From contig JAOKHV010000008.1 in the NCBI GenBank assembly GCA_028248455.1, positions 1 through 64,000 on the forward strand: 64,000 bases of DNA, written 5' to 3'. The notes under the pieces are model-generated. The model did no database searches. It was not told the origin of the DNA and saw only the letters and a program-made list of their open reading frames with translations. Within the stretch, counting starts at the first letter, position 1. Every line of letters starts with the position of its first letter. Position numbers and translations under genes: made by a program. Source of the stretch: Ascidiaceihabitans sp. (GTDB taxonomy: Bacteria; Pseudomonadota; Alphaproteobacteria; Rhodobacterales; Rhodobacteraceae). Below, piece by piece: positions 56,778 through 64,000 of this stretch.

Positions 56778-57098
56778 TTATGCCGCTTCAGCCTGTTGGG
56801 CTGCGTTGCGACGTTCGCTTTCTTCGCGTGACAGGGCTACGGAAGTCCGTACACCTTTGCCAACAAAGTCCATCAGACCAGTTACAACCCGTTCGTTAGG
56901 GTCAATACCTGCGCAGCTAAGTACTTCGCGACCATCGCGAGAGCGTGCCCAACGAGCGATTTGTTCTGGACCATTGCCATATTTCTTGTCGTCAGCAATT
57001 GCATCGTCCAGTGCAGCCAGTACGACAGCTGCGAATAGTTTGCGTGCACGATTACCTTGTTCGTTATTAAAGGCAGTGCCGTCAACGAAGTCTTTCAT
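56778..57098 (-). CDS. Conserved small hypothetical protein (DUF6280-like)
   Basis: 'MKDFVDGTAFNNEQGNRARKLFAAVVLAALDDAIADDKKYGNGPEQIARWARSRDGREVLSCAGIDPNERVV'. Start at MKDF after aaaggac RBS. Confidence 0.75.
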   Translation of the reverse strand: MKDFVDGTAFNNEQGNRARKLFAAVVLAALDDAIADDKKYGNGPEQIARWARSRDGREVLSCAGIDPNERVVTGLMDFVGKGVRTSVALSREESERRNAAQQAEAA

Positions 57099-57318
57099 CC
57101 GTCGTCCTTTCAATTATTTTTGCGCTTGTCTTCTTGGCGTGAGATCTCTTATGGCCTAATTAACTCGATTCGGATAGGCTGATTTTGCATAGCTTCTATG
57201 CAAATTGTGCATACCTCTTGCTGAGCTCTTCGACATATCGTTGTCTTGCAGTGGACCATCCAACTAGATATAGAAACGAACAACTTTCCATCAACCTTTT
57301 GACGTGGTTTTGACACAT

Positions 57319-57882
57319 ATGCCTAAAATTAACGGAAACGAAATTCGCCCAGGAAATGTACTGGAACACAACGACAGCCTTTGGGCTGCGGTCAAAGTGG
57401 ACCACGTAAAACCCGGAAAAGGTGGCGCATTTGCACAGGTCGAACTGCGCAATCTTCGCAATGGTTCGAAGTTGAACGAGCGCTTTCGCAGCGCCGACAA
57501 AGTAGAAAAGGTGCGCCTTGAGCAAAAGGACCAACAGTTCTTGTTTGAGGACGATGGTCTTTTGACAGTGATGGACATGGAAACCTACGAACAGGTTCAA
57601 TTGCCAGCCGAGTTGCTGGGTGAGACCCGTCCGTTCCTGCAAGATGGTATGACCATCGTTGTTGAATTCCACGATACTGAAGCTTTGAACGCACGTTTGC
57701 CGCAAAAAATAATCTGCAAGATCGCGGAAACTGAACCAGTGGTTAAAGGCCAGACAGCCGCGAATTCGTTCAAACCAGCTATTCTTGAAAATGGCGTAAA
57801 AGTTATGGTGCCACCGTTTGTTGGCCCAGACGAAGACATCGTCGTGAACACAGACACGATGGAATATTCCGAACGCGCCTAA
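57319..57882 (+). CDS. efp: Elongation factor P
   Basis: '[51 protein letters not shown]...[23 protein letters not shown]'. Confidence 0.96.
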   Translation: MPKINGNEIRPGNVLEHNDSLWAAVKVDHVKPGKGGAFAQVELRNLRNGSKLNERFRSADKVEKVRLEQKDQQFLFEDDGLLTVMDMETYEQVQLPAELLGETRPFLQDGMTIVVEFHDTEALNARLPQKIICKIAETEPVVKGQTAANSFKPAILENGVKVMVPPFVGPDEDIVVNTDTMEYSERA

Positions 57883-57910
57883 TTGGCCTGAACGTTATCC
57901 TTAAAATTCA

Positions 57911-57938
57911 AAAGACCCTTCTTTTCAGGAGGGTCTTT
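57911..57938. terminator. Rho-independent terminator after efp
   Basis: aaagaccct...agggtcttt followed by a T-run, between convergent efp and ygfZ. Confidence 0.85.
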
Positions 57939-57959
57939 TTCGTTTTGAGGGAGGCTGGC

Positions 57960-58715
57960 CTACTTTTGGCCGTCCCACGTGACTGTGGCCTCACCAGCCT
58001 GCATTGGTCCTGTTGCGCGATCAAAGCGCAGATAGGCAATGGCGACATCGCCCGCGCGGCTTAGTAATGTGCCTGCAGCCTTGTCATTCGCGATAATGGG
58101 CGTGCCATTTTCCGCAGCACCCGTTATTTTGACCTGAGCCAAACCCTTGCGCAGTTCCGTTTTGTGTTTCATCCGCGCGGTCACTTCTTGGCCTACATAA
58201 CAGCCTTTGCGAAAATCAACGCCGTTAAGACGCTCAAAACCTGCTTCAAGGATGAATGTATCAGGCGTGAGGTCTATCCCACTGGCCGGAACGGTATGTT
58301 GGACCTGAAGGGCGCTCCAGTCGACATCTGTGTCGGCTGCCTCATCACTTCTATAGGCGCGCCATCCCAGATCAGACGTGCGCGGGTCGATGTAGCCGTC
58401 CTTCGGAAGGTCAGATAAACCACGGTGCACGTCCAGGTCTGTTTGGGAAATTTGAACATCGGCGCGTAGTTTGTACATCGTCAATCGCTGCACCAATGCA
58501 TCCGTTTGGACCGCGTCCGTGTCCATCAGGATATCGTCGCCATCAGCCAGAAGAAAGAAGTCTGCTAGATATTTGCCCTGAGGCGTTAGAATGGCGGCAT
58601 AGACCAAACCATTGTCCACTTTTCCAACATTATTTGTGACCAACCCTTGCAAGAAATCGCGCGTGTCTTTTCCGCTTAGGCGTAAAATGCGGCGTGTAGG
58701 TACAGTGGAGGTCAT
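57960..58715 (-). CDS. ygfZ: Folate-binding YgfZ/GcvT-like protein
   Basis: 'GKDTRDFLQGLVTNNV', 'DFRKGCYVGQEVTARMKHKTELRKGLAQV' (K-G-C-Y-x-G-Q-E motif). Confidence 0.92.
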   Translation of the reverse strand: MTSTVPTRRILRLSGKDTRDFLQGLVTNNVGKVDNGLVYAAILTPQGKYLADFFLLADGDDILMDTDAVQTDALVQRLTMYKLRADVQISQTDLDVHRGLSDLPKDGYIDPRTSDLGWRAYRSDEAADTDVDWSALQVQHTVPASGIDLTPDTFILEAGFERLNGVDFRKGCYVGQEVTARMKHKTELRKGLAQVKITGAAENGTPIIANDKAAGTLLSRAGDVAIAYLRFDRATGPMQAGEATVTWDGQK

Positions 58716-58782
58716 TCGTTAGTTCCTCTTGAGGTTATTAGTGTCATATAGCACCTTGTCGTGACTTCAAAAGGGCTGAGAC

Positions 58783-59457
58783 ATGCGTGCACCGATTTCT
58801 GTTATAGTGCCAACACTGAATGCGGGCATTGGGCTGCATCATACCCTGTCTTGTTTGATGGAAGCCTTAGACGCTGGATTGATCCGTGAGGTGATTGTGT
58901 CTGACGCGGGATCAACGGATAAGACACTGGAGATTGCCAAAGATTGGGGAGCCGAAGTTATGAGTAGCGCGCCTTCGCGTGGTGGACAGCTGCAGCGGGG
59001 ATGCGGCGCGGCCAAAGGCGAATGGTTGTTGGTGTTACATGCGGATACTGTTCTGAGTGAGGGCTGGGTCAATGCTGCGGCCCAACACCTGCAAACAGGG
59101 GGCGCTGGCTGGTTCAGTCTACAGTTTGATGGAGGCGGCGTTAAAGGGCGACTAGTTGCGTTATGGGCGAATTTGCGCAGCCGCTTGGGGCTTCCATACG
59201 GTGATCAAGGTTTGCTTATATCGCGCGATTTATATGACATTGTTGGTGGTTACCGTGATATCCCTTTGATGGAGGATGTCGCGTTGGTACGTGCTCTGAA
59301 GGATAAGTTGCGCCGGATCGATGCCACCGCGACAACGAGTGCGGCGAAGTACCAGAACCAAGGTTGGCTCAAACGCGGTGGTCGTAACCTAATCACATTA
59401 CTGCAGTATTTTGCAGGTGTTGATCCTGAGAAGTTAGCAGACCGTTATCGTCGTTAG
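58783..59457 (+). CDS. TIGR04283-family glycosyltransferase (GT2)
   Basis: 'ISVIVPTLNAGIGLHHTLSCLMEAL', 'EVIVSDAGSTDKTLEIAKDWGAEVMSSAPSRGGQLQRG', 'LPYGDQGLLISRDLYDIVGGYRDIPLMEDVALVRAL'. Confidence 0.92.
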   Translation: MRAPISVIVPTLNAGIGLHHTLSCLMEALDAGLIREVIVSDAGSTDKTLEIAKDWGAEVMSSAPSRGGQLQRGCGAAKGEWLLVLHADTVLSEGWVNAAAQHLQTGGAGWFSLQFDGGGVKGRLVALWANLRSRLGLPYGDQGLLISRDLYDIVGGYRDIPLMEDVALVRALKDKLRRIDATATTSAAKYQNQGWLKRGGRNLITLLQYFAGVDPEKLADRYRR

Positions 59458-61418
59458 CCGAAGAACTTAAATTTCATCCGTTCAAAGATTCCTTGGTGGG
59501 CAGCAGGAGCGACGTCGGTTGAGCGGCCAAATTTTGACTGCTTGGGAACATCGCTGACCTGTTTTCCGTCACGAAATTGTAGGCGATACAAGTCGTTATA
59601 GATGCCGCCGCGTTTCAGCAATTCATCATGCGTGCCCTGATCCATGACGCGACCGCGATCCATGACCACGATTTTGTCGGCACCACGAATGGTGGACAAG
59701 CGGTGCGCAATCACGATCGTAGTGCGACCAGCAGACAGTCTGTCCAATGCTTCTTGAACTACGTTTTCAGATTGGGCATCCAGTGCTGATGTGGCCTCGT
59801 CCAGCAACAGGATTGGCGTGTCTCTCAGTAGGGCACGTGCGATTACAACGCGTTGGCGCTGGCCACCTGAAAGAGCGGAACCACGCGGCCCAACTTTGGT
59901 ATCCAAGCCTTTGGGAAGATTTTCAAGGAAGTCAGATACGTGCGCTGCATCTAGAACGCCTTTCAGCTGTTCGTCGGTTACATCTGTACGACCGAGCAGG
60001 ATGTTTTCGCGCAGGGTTTCGTCAAACAGCAGCGCTTCCTGTGTTACGACAGAGAAAAGACCGCGCAAATCGTTCAGCGCAATATCTGGGGTAGGGACGC
60101 CGCTGATCTCGATGGACCCCGTCTGTGGGTCCACAAGACGGGTCAGCAGATTGAAAATCGTAGATTTGCCAGCACCTGAAGCGCCGACAAGAGCTGTCGT
60201 TTTGCCAGGCTTTGCGACCAACGAAAGGTCATGTAGCACTGTATTGTCGCCGTAAGCCAAAGTAACATTTTTTAATGTAACTTCTGGTGTGCCGTCTGGA
60301 ATTGCGACAGGACTCTCGGTTGTCATCAGTGTGATTGGTGCCTCCAATAATTCTTTAACCCGTTCAATTGCAGCAGCTGCGACCTGCCAGAGTCCACTCA
60401 CTCCGCCCAAACGGCGCAGGGGTTCGAAGGCAAAGCCCATGGCAGTGAAGAAGGTCATGAACTGGCCGATCGATTTTTCACCGGCGATGATTTCTGAGCC
60501 GCCGTAAAGAATTACGGACATGAACCCAATACCTGACATGATATCGACCATCGCAGGAATCGCTGAGGCACCAACGGCAGATTTGATTTCAGTGCGCACA
60601 AACCGCTTTGTCAGCGTCTTGTATTGGCGGGATTGGTACTGTTCTAAGGCGTTCAATTTGATTTGAACGATGCCGTGGAACACTTCGTCCAAGCGTGTGC
60701 TGAGGTGTGCGCCCAAATCTCGGGCAATGCCGGCTTGGCGGCGCACATAGCGTTGTGCAATGGCAGCGGGAAGAACGAGGGCTGGAATGCCCACACAGGC
60801 CAGCAGTGCCCATATTGGGTCAATGCTGATCGCGATTCCAAGCAAAATAAACAACCCGATCAAATCGCGCCCTGCACCCGTGATGATTGCGCGCCAGACA
60901 TCGCGAACGGCGTTAACATCTGCCTGAACTCGTTGGATCAAGAAGCCGGGTGGGTGTGATTGATGGAAAGCGCCATCTTGCTTCATCATTTGTGTTAACA
61001 AATCAACGCGCAACGCTGCTGCAGTGCGCTCCGCAATTGTGGTTAAAAGCAGTTTTTGAGAGATAGAAGAAATTGCACGCACGACAAAGATCGTGATCAA
61101 CATCGCGCCAACCCAGTACAGAGTTGTGCTGTTGCCTGCCACAAATGCATCGTCAAACATCGGTTGCATCATGTAACTGAGCGCGCCGAGCGTTGATCCC
61201 TCAAGGAACATGAAGAAGACGGCCAAGCCCATCATTGGAACGTGTTTTTTCAGGTATCCGCGCCACAGCCACGCAATCAATTGCCCGGATGGTTGGTTTT
61301 CTGTCTGATCTTGTATAGGATTATTTGATGCGGTCACGGGGTGCGCCTGTGTCGTTTTTATCAATCGGTTAACTGGGTGTTTAGAGCGAAGCAAGTGCTG
61401 CAGCAAGCGAATGCGCAA
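59454..61418 (-). CDS. ABC exporter, fused TMD-NBD (MsbA-like)
   Basis: 'GASGAGKSTIFNLLTRLVDPQTG', 'LSGGQRQRVVIARALLRDTPILLLDEATSALDAQSE', N-terminal six-TM domain. Confidence 0.93.
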   Translation of the reverse strand: MRIRLLQHLLRSKHPVNRLIKTTQAHPVTASNNPIQDQTENQPSGQLIAWLWRGYLKKHVPMMGLAVFFMFLEGSTLGALSYMMQPMFDDAFVAGNSTTLYWVGAMLITIFVVRAISSISQKLLLTTIAERTAAALRVDLLTQMMKQDGAFHQSHPPGFLIQRVQADVNAVRDVWRAIITGAGRDLIGLFILLGIAISIDPIWALLACVGIPALVLPAAIAQRYVRRQAGIARDLGAHLSTRLDEVFHGIVQIKLNALEQYQSRQYKTLTKRFVRTEIKSAVGASAIPAMVDIMSGIGFMSVILYGGSEIIAGEKSIGQFMTFFTAMGFAFEPLRRLGGVSGLWQVAAAAIERVKELLEAPITLMTTESPVAIPDGTPEVTLKNVTLAYGDNTVLHDLSLVAKPGKTTALVGASGAGKSTIFNLLTRLVDPQTGSIEISGVPTPDIALNDLRGLFSVVTQEALLFDETLRENILLGRTDVTDEQLKGVLDAAHVSDFLENLPKGLDTKVGPRGSALSGGQRQRVVIARALLRDTPILLLDEATSALDAQSENVVQEALDRLSAGRTTIVIAHRLSTIRGADKIVVMDRGRVMDQGTHDELLKRGGIYNDLYRLQFRDGKQVSDVPKQSKFGRSTDVAPAAHQGIFERMKFKFFG

Positions 61419-61478
61419 TTGACGCTCGCGTAAAGCAGCTTAGGTTGCCTTTCAGACGCAAGCAAAAAGGGTCCCTTC

Positions 61479-62687
61479 ATGACACAGAATCCCATTGCCG
61501 CAAACGGGCGCGGATACCTCGCAATTCCTGGGCCATCGGTTATGCCGGACGCTGTTTTACAAGCGATGCATCGCCCATCTCCAAATATTTATGATGGCGA
61601 GTTGTTGGAAATGACAGCGACCCTGATCCCTGATTTGAAGCGGGTTGCACGCACAAACGGCAAATGCGCGATTTATATTGGCAATGGCCATGCGGCGTGG
61701 GAAGCCTCCCTTTCCAATGTATTGTCTGCGGGTGATCGTGTTTTGGCCCCGATTACAGGCCTATTTGGGCATGGCTGGGCGGATATGGCGCGTGGTTTGG
61801 GTGTTGAGGTTGATGTGCTTGATTTCGGCAAGCAAAGTCCGATGGATATGGCGCGGATCACACAGGCGTTAAAAGAAGACACAGACCGCCAGATTAAAGC
61901 CGTTTTAGCCGTTCATGTGGATACATCCAGTTCAATCCGCAATGATTTTGCTGCGCTGCGCCGCGCGATTGATGATGCAGGGCATCCCGCGTTGTTGATG
62001 GCTGATTGCATCGCCTCCTTAGGCTGTGATCAATTTGAAATGGATGTATGGGGCGTCGATGTTATGGTCGCGGCCTGTCAAAAAGGTTTGATGGTCCCAG
62101 CGGGCGTTTCATTCGTATTTTTCAACGAAAAGGCAGAGGCCGTGCGCAATGCGATGCCACGTGTCAGCCGCTATTGGGACTGGGTTCCGCGCGGTGCTCC
62201 TGAACAATTTTGGCAGTATTTCAATGGGACTGCGCCGACGCACCATTTGTTTGGGTTGCGGGCCGCATTGGATATTATCCACGACGAGAGCATGGAAAAA
62301 GTCTGGGCGCGTCATGCGGTTTTGGCGCGTGCGATTTGGGCGGCTTGTGATGCTTGGGGGCAGGTGGGTGCGCTTCAAATGAACGTGGCTGAGGTTAAGG
62401 ATCGCAGCAATGCAGTGACATCTCTAAGTCTCGCTTCCCCGGATGGAACAAGATTGCGCGAATGGGTTGAGGCCAACATCGGTCTCACCTTGGGAATTGG
62501 CCTTGGCATGGGGGAAGAAGGCGAACGCAGCTCTGATGGTTTTTTCCGCTTTGGTCATATGGGCCATGTGAATGGTCAGATGATTATGGGCCTCCTGGGC
62601 GGAGTGGAGGCAGGATTGACTGCGCTGAATATCGAACACGGTACTGCTGCACTTGAAGCTGCAGCAGCCGTGATCGCCAAAGGATAG
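61479..62687 (+). CDS. Class V PLP-dependent aminotransferase (alanine/serine-glyoxylate aminotransferase-like)
   Basis: 'YLAIPGPSVMPDAVLQAMHRPSPNIYDGEL', 'GVDVMVAACQKGLMVPAGVSFVFFN'. Confidence 0.9.
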   Translation: MTQNPIAANGRGYLAIPGPSVMPDAVLQAMHRPSPNIYDGELLEMTATLIPDLKRVARTNGKCAIYIGNGHAAWEASLSNVLSAGDRVLAPITGLFGHGWADMARGLGVEVDVLDFGKQSPMDMARITQALKEDTDRQIKAVLAVHVDTSSSIRNDFAALRRAIDDAGHPALLMADCIASLGCDQFEMDVWGVDVMVAACQKGLMVPAGVSFVFFNEKAEAVRNAMPRVSRYWDWVPRGAPEQFWQYFNGTAPTHHLFGLRAALDIIHDESMEKVWARHAVLARAIWAACDAWGQVGALQMNVAEVKDRSNAVTSLSLASPDGTRLREWVEANIGLTLGIGLGMGEEGERSSDGFFRFGHMGHVNGQMIMGLLGGVEAGLTALNIEHGTAALEAAAAVIAKG

Positions 62688-62690
62688 ACC

Positions 62691-63791
62691 TTATTCTGCT
62701 GCGTCTTTTAGAGCTTTGGGAAGTGCAGCATCTAACAGGGCCAAGTCGTCTGATGTTCCACAGCTTATGCGGATGCACCGGTTTTGCGGCGCGACAAAGG
62801 GCATGCGAACGAACAACCCTTCGTTGATCAACGCAGCCAGAACCCTTTGTGCAAATGCAGCGTCTTGGCCGCAATCTATTGTCACAAAGTTGGTTGCTGA
62901 CGGGATCACAGTAAGTCCATTTTCACGGGCAATCTTTGTGATCTGATCACGTGCGTCGCTGATGAGTGCAACGGTTTCAGATAGATATGCTTGATCTTGC
63001 AATGCTGCTAGCGCACCTGCTTGGGCCGCGCGGTTCATGCCAAAATGATTGCGGACCTTGTTAAATGCGGCAATGAGCTCTGGGTGCCCGATTGCATAAC
63101 CGACGCGTGCCCCCGCCAACCCATAAGCCTTTGAAAAGGTGCGCATACGGATCACGCGTGGGTCATCAGGATTCACTTGTGTTGCGGTGCCTTCGGGGGC
63201 TGTCTCAACATATGCCTCGTCTAGAACCAACAAGCAGTCGGCAGGCAAAATATCTAGGGCCGCAGTCAACGTTTTACCCTTGTGCCACGTCCCCATCGGA
63301 TTGTCAGGGTTGGCAAGGTAAACCAATCTAGCACCAGTTTCGGCTGCTTTGCTAAACAGCGTGTTGGGATCTTCGTGATCATCAAGGTAGGGAACTTTGT
63401 GCAAAGTACCGCCAAAGCCTGCCACGTGATAATTGAACGTCGGATAGGCCCCGTCTGATGTGACGACGACATCGCCATCTGCAACAAAAAGGCGGACCAA
63501 GTAGCCCAATAAGCCATCAATACCTTCGCCAACAACGATATGATCAGCCGAACAACCGTGGTGTTTGGCAAGAGCATGGCGCAAGTCATAGCTTTCTGGA
63601 TCGCCGTACATCCATTGGGCGGTTTCGGCCATGGCCTGAACTGCCTTTGGAGATGGGCCGAATACATTTTCATTCGCTCCAAGGCGCGCACCAAAGGTAC
63701 GCCCTTGTGCCCGTTCCTGGGTTTCCGGGCCCACAAATGGCACGGTTGATGGCAATGATTGAGCGAGGGCGGTAAAGCGAAAATTTGTCAT
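62691..63791 (-). CDS. Class I/II aminotransferase (histidinol-phosphate aminotransferase-like)
   Basis: 'RLGANENVFGPSPKAVQAMAETAQWMYGDPESYDLRHALAKHHG', 'RTFSKAYGLAGARVGYAIG'. Start set at MTNFRFTA. Confidence 0.9.
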   Translation of the reverse strand: MTNFRFTALAQSLPSTVPFVGPETQERAQGRTFGARLGANENVFGPSPKAVQAMAETAQWMYGDPESYDLRHALAKHHGCSADHIVVGEGIDGLLGYLVRLFVADGDVVVTSDGAYPTFNYHVAGFGGTLHKVPYLDDHEDPNTLFSKAAETGARLVYLANPDNPMGTWHKGKTLTAALDILPADCLLVLDEAYVETAPEGTATQVNPDDPRVIRMRTFSKAYGLAGARVGYAIGHPELIAAFNKVRNHFGMNRAAQAGALAALQDQAYLSETVALISDARDQITKIARENGLTVIPSATNFVTIDCGQDAAFAQRVLAALINEGLFVRMPFVAPQNRCIRISCGTSDDLALLDAALPKALKDAAE

Positions 63792-63887
63792 TTCAAATTC
63801 GTAACCTATGGCGCTGTGGGCGGGCAACCCTTGAAAACGGTGTGATGTGTGCTTACTTGAGAATGGTTCGCAACTGGAGATTTCGGC

Positions 63888-64000
63888 ATGGCTAAGATGA
63901 CACGTCGTGGATTTATGGCAGCAGCAATGGCGACAGGCGCGATGCGCTTTGTACCAGTTGGTGTTGGTATTGCGGCAAAAGCTGCGCAGGGGCGTTGGAT
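63888..64000 (+). CDS. Tat-signal secreted protein, N-terminus only (runs off window)
   Basis: MAKMTRRGFMAAAMATGAMRFVPVGVGIAAKAAQGRW...; twin-arginine signal at the window edge. Confidence 0.65.
   Translation, partial: MAKMTRRGFMAAAMATGAMRFVPVGVGIAAKAAQGRW

Noticed and set aside
61479-62687. BhcA (aspartate-glyoxylate aminotransferase of the beta-hydroxyaspartate cycle)
   Set aside because: Same broad fold, but no bhcB/C/D partners nearby; kept as a generic class V aminotransferase.
1-64000. CRISPR array or cas genes
   Set aside because: No regularly spaced repeats and no Cas-like protein in the ORF track.
1-64000. Phage structural, toxin-antitoxin or known defence operon
   Set aside because: No terminase, capsid, restriction-modification, Abi, retron or similar protein was recognised; the integrase stands nearly alone with IS elements.

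Overview
This 64 kb window looks like a chromosomal segment of a marine Rhodobacteraceae (roseobacter-type) bacterium; the lineage is inferred from gene content and was not tested. It is rich in catabolic and transport operons and contains IS elements and decayed genes. From left to right: an IS6-type transposase remnant; an OmpR-family two-component system next to a CUT1 sugar ABC transporter, followed by a decayed glucokinase; a lipid module (eptA-like, dgkA, psd, pssA, a truncated histidine kinase, a PAP2 phosphatase, a second eptA-like gene); a truncated IS3 copy; a DUF1127 gene followed by an array of hairpins with CCUCC loops, resembling the CcsR/'cuckoo' sRNAs of Rhodobacter; a BigR/SqrR-type sulfide/persulfide operon with a SulP transporter; yaeQ; a photolyase-related gene; a large myo-inositol operon set with a LacI regulator and two identical palindromic operators; a TRAP-linked organosulfonate operon that fits 2,3-dihydroxypropane-1-sulfonate (DHPS) to sulfoacetaldehyde; a tRNA-Cys/integrase island edge with a nested IS21/IS3 structure; then mostly housekeeping genes (pcm, DUF2497, efp, ygfZ, an ABC exporter, aminotransferases). 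The most interesting items are the anti-Shine-Dalgarno hairpin array, the DHPS operon with an unlisted 57-aa membrane ORF, the apparent phosphatidylethanolamine-cycling cluster, the 10-bp phased direct repeats upstream of the sugar ABC operon, and the integrase with an appended zinc ribbon beside tRNA-Cys. All calls come from reading the sequence and ORF translations by eye; no database search was run.
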